A stretch of 12,021 bases of DNA from Prevotella sp. CAG:485 (GTDB taxonomy: Bacteria > Bacteroidota > Bacteroidia > Bacteroidales > Muribaculaceae), in the NCBI GenBank assembly GCA_000437495.1, contig FR897888.1, positions 1 through 12,021 of the forward strand, written 5' to 3'. Shown piece after piece: positions 6,575 through 12,021 of this stretch (position 1 is its first letter; each line of letters begins with the position of its first letter). The position numbers and the translations under genes are program-made. The notes beneath the pieces are model-generated. The model was not told the DNA's origin. It made no database searches and saw only the letters and a program-made list of their open reading frames with translations.

Positions 6575-7540
6575 ATGCCGATGACCGACTCACGCCTCCG
6601 TCTGCAATACCTCGACGCCCTGCGCGGCTGGGCCATCTTCATGATGGTCTGGGTACATTCCACCTGGCTGTTGCTGGGAGCCAACGAGTGCTATCTGCAG
6701 CTGTTTGGCGAGTTGTATGTCATGCCCCTCTTCTTCACCGTGTCGGGCTGGCTGCGGGGGTGCCACCGTCGGCGGCAAGCCCTTCTCTGGCGCCGCTGGA
6801 TAAAGATGCTTGCCTGTCTGGCGGCCGGAAGCATCGGCTTCGCGGTTTGCTTCGGCATGCCGCTGCACCTGATGTTCACCGACTGTTACTACTACTGGTT
6901 CTTCACAGCCCTGCTGCTGTGCGAGATGATATATGAGCTGTGTGCCGCCCTTTCGCCACGCATCCTCCCCGAGCATTTCCGCACACCCTTTTACGCCGCC
7001 GCAAGCATCGGCATAGCCATTGTCTGCGGGCTCATCTACCGCCGCTATGGCATGAACACCGGCGGCATACCCTGGTATGACATGACCCTCTATCTGCCCT
7101 TCTATGCCCTGGGCATACTGATGCAGCGTTATGGGCGCCTTGGCCAACTGCTGACGTCACTGCCGGCGGCCATCGCGGGCTTCCTCGTGTTAGCCCTTGC
7201 CATCGTCACCTGGCAGCAGCCCCCTTCTCTGCCGGCCTACATAGGGTCGCTGGGAGGCGTTGCCGTATCCTGGTATGTGATGCGGCTCTTTGAAGGGCGA
7301 CTCAGACTCCTGGCATGGACAGGCCGACATTCGCTGGGCATCTTCCTGCTCTCATACTTCGTGCTGAGAGGGCTTGAGCCGGTCGGTATGCTTGTGCCCC
7401 GGTCATGGGTCGACTCTCCCCTGCAAATCATAAGCGCTTTCATTGCCGCCCTTATGCTCACGCCCTTCATGGGACTCGTAGCGCAGGGTGCATCGCGCGC
7501 CTCCTCCCTCCTCATCAACCTTTGCAAAAAAATATCTTGA
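6575..7540 (+). CDS. Second membrane acyltransferase, acyltransferase-3 family
   Basis: A 321-residue polytopic membrane protein of the acyltransferase-3 family. The N-terminal signature LDALRGWAI (13-21), with Arg17 and the conserved His28 in WVHS, is closer to the family consensus than that of the acyltransferase at 3753. PLFFTVSGWL (51-60) and WFFTALLLCE (108-117) follow as expected, and eight to ten helices can be counted. The likely role is transfer of an acyl group, commonly acetyl, to a hydroxyl of the polysaccharide repeat unit. Two starts are possible (6575 and 6581), differing by two residues. It begins 6 bases after the upstream GT2 stop, and gmd begins 4 bases after its own stop. 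The two acyltransferases differ clearly in sequence and are not a recent duplication. Substrate unknown. Confidence 0.9.
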   Translation: MPMTDSRLRLQYLDALRGWAIFMMVWVHSTWLLLGANECYLQLFGELYVMPLFFTVSGWLRGCHRRRQALLWRRWIKMLACLAAGSIGFAVCFGMPLHLMFTDCYYYWFFTALLLCEMIYELCAALSPRILPEHFRTPFYAAASIGIAIVCGLIYRRYGMNTGGIPWYDMTLYLPFYALGILMQRYGRLGQLLTSLPAAIAGFLVLALAIVTWQQPPSLPAYIGSLGGVAVSWYVMRLFEGRLRLLAWTGRHSLGIFLLSYFVLRGLEPVGMLVPRSWVDSPLQIISAFIAALMLTPFMGLVAQGASRASSLLINLCKKIS

Positions 7541-7544
7541 CAAT

Positions 7545-8636
7545 ATGAAGAAAAAAGCTCTTATCACCGGAATCACCGGACAAGACGGTTCTTATTTGGC
7601 GGAATTCCTTCTTAACAAGGGTTATGAAGTTCACGGCACCATACGCCGGTCGTCAACCGACTATCGCGAACGCATAGCACATCTCGAAGGCACCCCCGGC
7701 TTCCACCTCCATTATGCCCATCTTGAAGATTCAATGAGTCTGCTTCAAGTAATAGGCAAAGTTCAGCCTGATGAAGTCTATAACCTGGCGGCGCAGAGCC
7801 ATGTGCAGGTATCGTTCGACTCGCCCGAATTCACCGCCGACGTCGACGCCACCGGCGTTTTGCGCGTACTTGAGGCCGTGCGTCTTTGCGGTCTCACCTC
7901 AAAATGCCGCATTTACCAGGCTTCCACATCCGAGCTTTACGGCAAGGTAGAAGCCGTGCCGCAGGACGAAAACACACCCTTCCACCCCTACAGCCCCTAT
8001 GCTGTAGCCAAGCTCTATGGCTTCTGGATTGTGAAGGAATATCGCGAGGCATATAATATGTACTGCTGCTCGGGCATCCTCTTCAACCACGAGAGCGAAC
8101 GCCGCGGCGAGACTTTCGTAACACGCAAAATCACCCTCGCCGCCGCCCGCATAGCACAAGGCAAGCAAGACAAGCTCTATCTGGGCAACCTCAGCTCCCT
8201 GCGCGACTGGGGCTATGCGCCGGATTACGTAGAGTGCATGTGGCTCATCCTCCAGCACCCCACTCCCGAGGACTTTGTCATTGCCACCGGCGAGCAGCAC
8301 TCGGTGCGCGAGTTTGCCACCCTGGCCTTCCATTATGTGGGCATCGAGCTGCGCTGGGAAGGCGAAGGCCTCAACGAAAAAGGCATCGACACCAAAACCG
8401 GCAAAGTGCTTGTGGAGGTAAGTCCCGACTTCTATCGTCCCACCGACGTGGTTAACCTGCTCGGCAACCCCGACAAGGCCCGCCGTGTCCTGGGCTGGAA
8501 CCCGTCGAAAACGCCCTTCCCCGAGCTGGTACGCCGCATGGTTGAGGCCGACATGGCCAACATTGCCGTGGAAAGCGCCGGTAAAAAAATACGTACCAAT
8601 CTGGCCGAATACCTCGAAAAGGGAATTGTAAAATAG
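7545..8636 (+). CDS. gmd: GDP-mannose 4,6-dehydratase
   Basis: A 363-residue short-chain dehydrogenase/reductase-type enzyme converting GDP-D-mannose to GDP-4-keto-6-deoxy-D-mannose, precursor of GDP-L-fucose, GDP-D-rhamnose and related sugars. It shows the NADP-binding GITGQDG (9-15), YNLAAQSHV (79-87), STSELYG with the catalytic Thr128 and Glu130 (127-133), the YxxxK pair Tyr152/Lys156 in YSPYAVAK, NHESERRGETFVTRK (181-195) and RDWGYAPDYVE (220-230), all typical of Gmd. The frame is open further upstream, but the ATG at 7545 is chosen because it starts directly before the Rossmann fold and lies just after the preceding stop at 7540. Length is normal. The usual partner fcl (GDP-fucose synthase) is not next to it; a glycosyltransferase fragment follows instead, so the final sugar is not defined by this window. 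Confidence 0.96.
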   Translation: MKKKALITGITGQDGSYLAEFLLNKGYEVHGTIRRSSTDYRERIAHLEGTPGFHLHYAHLEDSMSLLQVIGKVQPDEVYNLAAQSHVQVSFDSPEFTADVDATGVLRVLEAVRLCGLTSKCRIYQASTSELYGKVEAVPQDENTPFHPYSPYAVAKLYGFWIVKEYREAYNMYCCSGILFNHESERRGETFVTRKITLAAARIAQGKQDKLYLGNLSSLRDWGYAPDYVECMWLILQHPTPEDFVIATGEQHSVREFATLAFHYVGIELRWEGEGLNEKGIDTKTGKVLVEVSPDFYRPTDVVNLLGNPDKARRVLGWNPSKTPFPELVRRMVEADMANIAVESAGKKIRTNLAEYLEKGIVK

Positions 8637-8657
8637 CAACTCACCCCCATATAAGAA

Positions 8658-8882
8658 GTGCCGCCCATGGATTGCGGCTGGTGGTGTTCGCCGCTGCCTC
8701 AGTCGCTTGAGAATCAGATCTCCACAGCTCTGATGATGGACTATGAGCTGCTGGCTGAAAAGGGCCGAAACGGCCGTAAGCTCATCCTCGACAAATACTC
8801 CACCGAGGTAGTCAGCAACCAGATGATTCAGCTGTATAAATGGCTCCTCGGCGAAGGTCCCAAACCTTCATATATCATTTAG
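8658..8882 (+). pseudogene. C-terminal remnant of a GT-B (GT1/GT4-type) glycosyltransferase
   Basis: An open stretch of 74 codons encodes what looks like the end of a GT-B glycosyltransferase. MDCGWWCSPLPQSLENQI resembles the segment after the donor-binding loop, and KGRNGRKLILDKYS followed by QMIQLYKWLL resembles the final helices of the C-terminal domain. The whole acceptor domain and the donor E-x7-E loop are missing, and an in-frame TAA (8652-8654) closes the frame upstream. The first possible start is a GTG, and no promoter or ribosome site is visible. It begins 21 bases after gmd. I read it as a gene truncated at its 5' side by recombination or deletion. A small functional protein is unlikely, as this piece alone would not fold into a catalytic unit. 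Confidence 0.7.
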
Positions 8883-8897
8883 CACGTTAGCTAAGCA

Positions 8898-8930
8898 ACG
8901 GGGGCGCAAGCCATAGCCACGCACCCTCGT
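8898..8930. terminator. GC-rich hairpin between convergent operons
   Basis: ACGGGGGCGC (8898-8907) pairs with GCACCCTCGT (8921-8930) over 10 positions, with one G-T wobble and one C-A mismatch, around a 13-base loop. It sits between the end of the + strand locus (8882) and the end of the minus-strand operon (8988), where a two-way terminator is expected. Neither strand has a clear T run after the stem, so the terminator role is uncertain. The rest of 8883-8987 holds nothing else I can name. Confidence 0.35.
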
Positions 8931-8987
8931 AAAAGATTCATAGAAGGTTTCTGCCGCCCTTTCTCGGGCCAAATGAAGTTTCTCCTC

Positions 8988-9809
8988 TTATATGTCGTAA
9001 AACACCGTAAAAGTGGCCGAGAACGGCGCATTGCGCGCCCCGAAGCCCGGCAGGAACCACGGCTGCGAAGAGGAGCCGTCTGACACGTGCATGCGGAACT
9101 TATAGCGAAGCGACCAGCCAAGACTCAGCCCGCGGTAGATATGCACCTGTAAGCCGGCAACAACCTCGCCCCACAGTGCCGAGGCCTTCTGTTGAGCCAT
9201 CTCCACAGGCTGAGAACCGGAGCCCCAATAATCATTCGGAATGGAAATGTCGGTAATGTCGTATTTGAAGCTCGAATACCCGAAACGCACTCCCAACAGC
9301 GCCTTATAAGCCGGATTGGAGTTATAGAGAAAATTATAATCCACGCCTACTTTGGCGAACAGTGTCGGCGAAGTCTTGTACTTGTAATTCTTTCCTTTGG
9401 GCTTATGGTCGGCAAAACCGAGACCCACTTCCACGGTCGGGAAGAACCAGTTGTGCATATTCACCGCCCCGCTCACAAAATAGTTGGCATAGCTCTGCCC
9501 TGCCATCTGCAGAATGCCGTCGAAGAAATTCACGCCCACCGTAACGCCGTTGTACAAAGGCATTTTCGGAGCGCGGCTCACCTTCACCGTATCTTCGTCA
9601 ATCCATACCGCCACTGGTTCGTCGAGCGGTTTGCCGTGCTTGTCGTAATAATGCAGCTGAGGTTTTGCCGTTAGGTTATCGCGGTTTTCTATGGGCGTCA
9701 CGGTGCGCTGCGGCATCTTGCGCGCCGCTGTGTCAATCGTATCGGTTAGCGCCTGACACCACATCACCACAGGCGCCACAAGGGCTAAGAAAAGCATCGT
9801 CAGCCTCAT
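8988..9809 (-). CDS. DUF6048-like putative outer-membrane protein
   Basis: A 273-residue protein resembling the Bacteroidetes family DUF6048, of unknown function. It starts with a signal peptide (basic MRLTM, hydrophobic core to about residue 17, likely cut near 18-22). The Cys at 18 is not in a proper lipobox. A region rich in charged residues (about 25-80) is followed by alternating hydrophobic strands with many Gly, Tyr and Phe, such as GVTVGVNFF, TVEVGLGF, LGVRFGYSSF and LSLGWSLRYKF, ending in TFTVFYDI. That pattern suggests an outer-membrane beta barrel of about eight to ten strands. The ATG overlaps the upstream lipoprotein gene by 4 bases (9806-9809), so the two are translationally coupled. 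It is the last gene of the operon. The family name is from memory of the pattern and gene order, not from a search. Confidence 0.75.
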   Translation of the reverse strand: MRLTMLFLALVAPVVMWCQALTDTIDTAARKMPQRTVTPIENRDNLTAKPQLHYYDKHGKPLDEPVAVWIDEDTVKVSRAPKMPLYNGVTVGVNFFDGILQMAGQSYANYFVSGAVNMHNWFFPTVEVGLGFADHKPKGKNYKYKTSPTLFAKVGVDYNFLYNSNPAYKALLGVRFGYSSFKYDITDISIPNDYWGSGSQPVEMAQQKASALWGEVVAGLQVHIYRGLSLGWSLRYKFRMHVSDGSSSQPWFLPGFGARNAPFSATFTVFYDI

Positions 9810-10285
9810 TGTTCCGCCTCCTCTCTGAAATAGATTTCAATATTTTGGCCATTGACGTTGGTGATGACGCCGCCGGGCACCGCCACAGAGTCCATCAGAT
9901 AACGCGTATGGCGGATGCTGTCAACGCGGAAATGATACACAACCCCACATTGCTCGGAGGCGAACCACGGCTGAGTGGCGTAGTAGAAAGTCAGCGTATC
10001 GGCCACTCCGGTGTCGCCGTAACGGAACTCAAACGATGTGCTCGGGCTTTGCGGCCTGAAGGGCAGATAAACCTGCTCTACAGCCGCGGAATCGGTCAGC
10101 AGAGAATCGCCGGGAGCGCCTATGCCCGCCACGGTGAGATGCGAAAGGGTAACAGCGCGGTGTGTTGCCATATCACGGAAACCGGCCAGCGGCAAGGTAT
10201 TCTGATTCTCATAACACTCCTTGCCGGCGCATGCCGCTAACAGAAACCCTCCGGCAAATATCGCTGCCAACGTCAGTCTTTTCAT
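9806..10285 (-). CDS. DUF6452-like lipoprotein
   Basis: A 159-residue protein with a clear lipoprotein signal: basic MKR, a hydrophobic core, and lipobox LAAC with the modified Cys at 19. The mature start CAGKE keeps acidic residues away from positions +2 and +3. The body has beta-type segments and two further Cys residues, at 24 (ECYENQ) and in SEQCG (110-114), which could form a disulfide in the periplasm. These features and the neighbouring DUF6048-like gene match the Bacteroidetes family DUF6452, whose function is not known. It overlaps genes on both sides by ATGA: at 10282-10285 with the upstream glycosyltransferase and at 9806-9809 with the barrel gene. The coupling suggests that lipoprotein and putative barrel act together in the envelope, which is inference. 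Confidence 0.8.
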   Translation of the reverse strand: MKRLTLAAIFAGGFLLAACAGKECYENQNTLPLAGFRDMATHRAVTLSHLTVAGIGAPGDSLLTDSAAVEQVYLPFRPQSPSTSFEFRYGDTGVADTLTFYYATQPWFASEQCGVVYHFRVDSIRHTRYLMDSVAVPGGVITNVNGQNIEIYFREEAEQ

Positions 10286-11253
10286 TCGCCTATTACCTCC
10301 GCTATGCCGTATACGTTACGCTCTGAAGAATTGCGCAAAAGAAGCTCGCCTATGAAACCGGTGGTGAAGAACTGCAGTCCAAGCACCAGACACAGCATAC
10401 TCAGATAGAAATATACCGACTTAGTAACATAGAAGTTGAAATCTCCGTTGCACATACTCACAATCTTGAGCACGAGCACCGCAAGGATTGCCAGGAAGCC
10501 TATTACGAACATTATTGAGCCTAACAAGCCGAAAAAATGCATAGGCTTTTTGCCGAACTTGGTCTGGAACCACAGGGTGCCCAGGTCAAGGTAGCCGTTT
10601 ACAAAGCGACTCAGGCCGAACTTCGATTTACCGTACTTGCGTGCCTGATGATGCACCACCTTCTCGCCAATCTTGTGGAAACCGGCATTCTTGGCCAGAT
10701 AAGGGATATAACGGTGCATATCGCCATATACCTCTATACTCTTCACCACATTCTGTCGGTAAGCCTTCAGGCCGCAGTTGAAATCGTGCAGATTGTGGAT
10801 TCCGCTTACACGGCGAGTGGTGGCGTTGAAGAGCTTGGTGGGTATAGTCTTGCTCAGAGGGTCGTAACGTTTCTGCTTCCATCCGCTAACAAGGTCATAA
10901 CCCTCCTGCGTTATCATGCGATAAAGGTCGGGAATCTCGTCGGGCGAATCCTGCAGGTCAGCATCCATGGTTATCACCACATCGCCGCGGACAGCCTGGA
11001 AACCGGTGTGCAGAGCCGGTGATTTGCCATAATTGCGCATGAAGGAAATGCCCCTTACCCGGTCGCTCTCTTTTGCCAGCGACTTCACAACGCTCCACGA
11101 ATTATCCGTAGAGCCGTCGTCTATGAACATCACCTCGTAAGAGAAGCCGTTGGCCTCCATCACGCGTTTTATCCAGGCAAAAAGTTCGGGCAGCGATTCC
11201 TCTTCATTAAAGAGAGGCACAACTACCGATATGTCGATTTTTTCGTTATTCAT
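10282..11253 (-). CDS. Polyprenyl-phosphate-type GT2 glycosyltransferase with two C-terminal membrane helices
   Basis: A GT2 enzyme of the dolichyl-phosphate-mannose-synthase/GtrB/ArnC group, which moves a sugar from a nucleotide donor to a polyprenyl phosphate carrier. With the ATG at 11253 it has 323 residues: SVVVPLFNEEESLPEL (9-24), FIDDGSTD (43-50), the metal-binding MDADLQD (96-102) and DFNCGLKAYR (157-166). Two membrane helices follow (about 238-266 and 280-306), as in GtrB-like proteins. A GTG at 11271 would add six residues and overlap the upstream stop; I prefer the ATG because the family begins close to the first strand, but coupling by the GTGA overlap is possible. In Bacteroidetes this gene commonly sits beside DUF4199. 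The sugar carried is unknown, and its setting suggests envelope modification separate from the capsule locus. Confidence 0.92.
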   Translation of the reverse strand: MNNEKIDISVVVPLFNEEESLPELFAWIKRVMEANGFSYEVMFIDDGSTDNSWSVVKSLAKESDRVRGISFMRNYGKSPALHTGFQAVRGDVVITMDADLQDSPDEIPDLYRMITQEGYDLVSGWKQKRYDPLSKTIPTKLFNATTRRVSGIHNLHDFNCGLKAYRQNVVKSIEVYGDMHRYIPYLAKNAGFHKIGEKVVHHQARKYGKSKFGLSRFVNGYLDLGTLWFQTKFGKKPMHFFGLLGSIMFVIGFLAILAVLVLKIVSMCNGDFNFYVTKSVYFYLSMLCLVLGLQFFTTGFIGELLLRNSSERNVYGIAEVIGE

Positions 11254-11267
11254 CCGTTTACAATTTA

Positions 11268-11798
11268 TCACTGAAGCTTAACTACAATGCGTCGGAAAAA
11301 GCCGGTATGGGGCAAAATCAGCGCTAAAACAAGGCTCAGCAGCGAGCCGAAGAAGCCTGTGGCCCAAAACATGGAGCTTACAAACTCCATCGGGGTTGGA
11401 ATCACTAAATCCTTCAGGTCCGGTTTCGGAGCGTTGGGCTGAGCCATAATCTGTTCAACTAAATTCCTTACATATTCGTCGAGATAACCCGGCTCTAAGA
11501 AGAGCAGGAAAATCAGGGTCAGCAGCGAGCAAATCAAAGCGCCGCAAATGTACATTACAATGCCGCTCATCCACAGGGCTGCAAAGCCTGAATAGGCCTG
11601 ATTCACCCGTGCCACTTTTGCCAGCGCAAAGGGCAGATACAACATTGCCAAAGAGCCCAAAATCACCAACAAAAGACTCAGAGCTCCTATCTGAAGACTG
11701 TAAAGCAGGCAAGCCGACATACATGTAAAGAGTATGCCGAACCTCGTTCCCTGACGTCCGCTTTCATAAAATAAGGGTCCTAACGGTGCTCTCTCCAT
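11268..11798 (-). CDS. DUF4199-like integral membrane protein
   Basis: A 176-residue membrane protein with four predicted helices (about 20-36, 38-60, 71-101, 143-163) and a polar loop between the third and fourth (about 102-140) containing a Pro- and Asp-rich stretch. Size, helix layout, the N-terminal small-residue start (GTRFGILF) and its place immediately upstream of a GtrB-like GT2 fit DUF4199, a Bacteroidetes family of unknown function. No catalytic motif is visible. It is the first gene of the minus-strand operon, with a near-consensus promoter about 50 bases upstream. The adjacent glycosyltransferase gene either overlaps its stop by 4 bases (GTG start) or begins 14 bases later (ATG start). 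A role as membrane partner of that enzyme is inference. Confidence 0.8.
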   Translation of the reverse strand: MERAPLGPLFYESGRQGTRFGILFTCMSACLLYSLQIGALSLLLVILGSLAMLYLPFALAKVARVNQAYSGFAALWMSGIVMYICGALICSLLTLIFLLFLEPGYLDEYVRNLVEQIMAQPNAPKPDLKDLVIPTPMEFVSSMFWATGFFGSLLSLVLALILPHTGFFRRIVVKLQ

Positions 11799-11822
11799 AA
11801 TTAAGCCTCACAAATGAATCTC

Positions 11823-11842
11823 AAACCGTTGCAATGCGGTTT
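11823..11842 (-). other. Stem-loop at the predicted 5' end of the DUF4199 operon mRNA
   Basis: AAACCG (11823-11828) and CGGTTT (11837-11842) form a perfect 6-bp stem with an 8-base loop. It starts about where transcription from the promoter at 11849-11880 should begin, so the hairpin would lie at the extreme 5' end of the mRNA. Such hairpins can protect messages from decay; a role here is untested. Confidence 0.35.
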
Positions 11843-11848
11843 AATTTG

Positions 11849-11880
11849 CAAATTTACAATTAAACCTTCAATTAACCAAA
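11849..11880 (-). promoter_or_regulatory. Bacteroidetes-type promoter of the DUF4199-GT2-DUF6452-DUF6048 operon
   Basis: On the minus strand, TTTG (11880-11877) is followed after 20 bases by TAAATTTG (11856-11849). This matches the Bacteroidetes -33 TTTG / -7 TAnnTTTG pattern with near-normal spacing of about 19-20 bases. Transcription should start near 11842-11845, giving a leader of roughly 45 bases before the ATG at 11798. It is the best promoter in the window. Confidence 0.65.
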
Positions 11881-11889
11881 TCCGCATTT

Positions 11890-11929
11890 TCAGCGCTTCA
11901 TTTTGGAATCTTCTCAGCGCTTCATTTTG
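11890..11929. repeat. Two 16-bp direct repeats upstream of the operon promoter
   Basis: TCAGCGCTTCATTTTG occurs at 11890-11905 and again, identical, at 11914-11929, with starts 24 bases apart. Each copy contains the palindrome AGCGCT. A weaker third copy (9 of 16 matches, including CTTCGTTT) may start at 11938, keeping the 24-base period. They lie just upstream of the -33 element of the minus-strand promoter, a position where an activator or repressor could bind. Confidence 0.55.
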
Positions 11930-12002
11930 TCATCTGCACGCCTCTTCGTTTCAAAAGCTAATATTACGGTCTTAACCGCCTGTTTAGAAATTGAAAGACG
12001 GC

Positions 12003-12021
12003 GATATGCTTCCAGCATATC
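12003..12021. repeat. Perfect 8-bp inverted repeat at the right edge
   Basis: GATATGCT (12003-12010) and AGCATATC (12014-12021) are perfect inverted copies around a 3-base loop (TCC), ending exactly at the window boundary. The stem may continue beyond the edge. It could be a terminator stem, a repeat element or a leader structure of an unseen gene; no T run is visible on the minus strand. Apart from this and the direct repeats, 11881-12021 shows no gene. Confidence 0.5.

Noticed and set aside
6590..7147. A 185-codon antisense frame opposite the second acyltransferase
   Set aside because: It mirrors a hydrophobic protein frame and gives a polar, low-complexity product, a typical coding shadow.
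7899..8639. A 246-codon open frame antisense to gmd
   Set aside because: It lies wholly opposite a clearly real gmd. Long antisense frames are expected in GC-rich coding DNA, and its translation shows no recognisable motif.
8886..8895. TTAGCTAA palindrome after the remnant gene
   Set aside because: Eight bases is short enough to occur by chance, and it lies near no start or promoter.
8956..8969. GCCC/GGGC hairpin as terminator of the minus-strand operon
   Set aside because: The stem is only 4 bp and no T run follows on either strand. The larger hairpin at 8898-8930 is a better candidate.
1..12021. CRISPR array, tRNA or rRNA genes, insertion sequences
   Set aside because: No regularly spaced repeats with unique spacers, no tRNA-like cloverleaf segments seen, and no transposase or integrase motifs in any frame.

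Overview
The window looks like a Bacteroidales chromosome, probably a gut-type lineage related to Bacteroides, Prevotella or Muribaculaceae. Three things point there: promoter motifs of the Bacteroidetes form TAnnTTTG, mostly weak Shine-Dalgarno sequences, and a right-hand operon of families known mainly from Bacteroidetes (DUF4199, a dolichyl-phosphate-mannose-synthase-like GT2, DUF6452 and DUF6048). The genus cannot be fixed from the sequence alone.

Positions 1-8882 are part of a surface polysaccharide (capsule, exopolysaccharide or O-antigen-like) locus. The left part (2-2551) is AT-rich. It holds the 3' end of a gene entering from the left on the + strand, then two minus-strand genes in a 4-base-overlap operon: a polysaccharide pyruvyl transferase-family protein and a GT2 glycosyltransferase. 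A short divergent intergenic region (2552-2638) carries two mirror-image promoter -7 elements. From 2639 rightward all genes are on the + strand and GC content climbs: GT2, membrane acyltransferase, WaaE-like GT2, WcaA/WfgS-like GT2, second membrane acyltransferase, and GDP-mannose 4,6-dehydratase (gmd). The genes from 3753 to 8636 are nearly contiguous and probably form one operon. The module would make GDP-4-keto-6-deoxy-mannose, transfer several sugars to a repeat unit, and decorate it with acyl and possibly pyruvyl groups. No flippase, polymerase, initiating transferase, UpxY-type antiterminator or fcl is visible, so the locus must continue to the left or rely on genes elsewhere.

The + strand locus ends with a 3' fragment of a GT-B family glycosyltransferase (8658-8882), probably a recombination scar. 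A convergent intergenic stretch with a GC-rich hairpin follows.

Positions 8988-11798 are a minus-strand operon that looks like conserved backbone, not capsule cargo: DUF4199 membrane protein, polyprenyl-phosphate-type GT2 with two C-terminal membrane helices, DUF6452 lipoprotein, DUF6048 putative outer-membrane protein. Successive genes overlap by 4 bases or nearly so, and a near-consensus Bacteroidetes promoter lies just upstream at 11849-11880. Upstream of that, 11881-12021 has no gene but holds a pair of 16-bp direct repeats and a perfect hairpin at the window edge. The most interesting points are the divergent promoter with a probably leaderless GTG gene, the GT remnant at the locus edge, and the tightly coupled envelope operon of unknown function.
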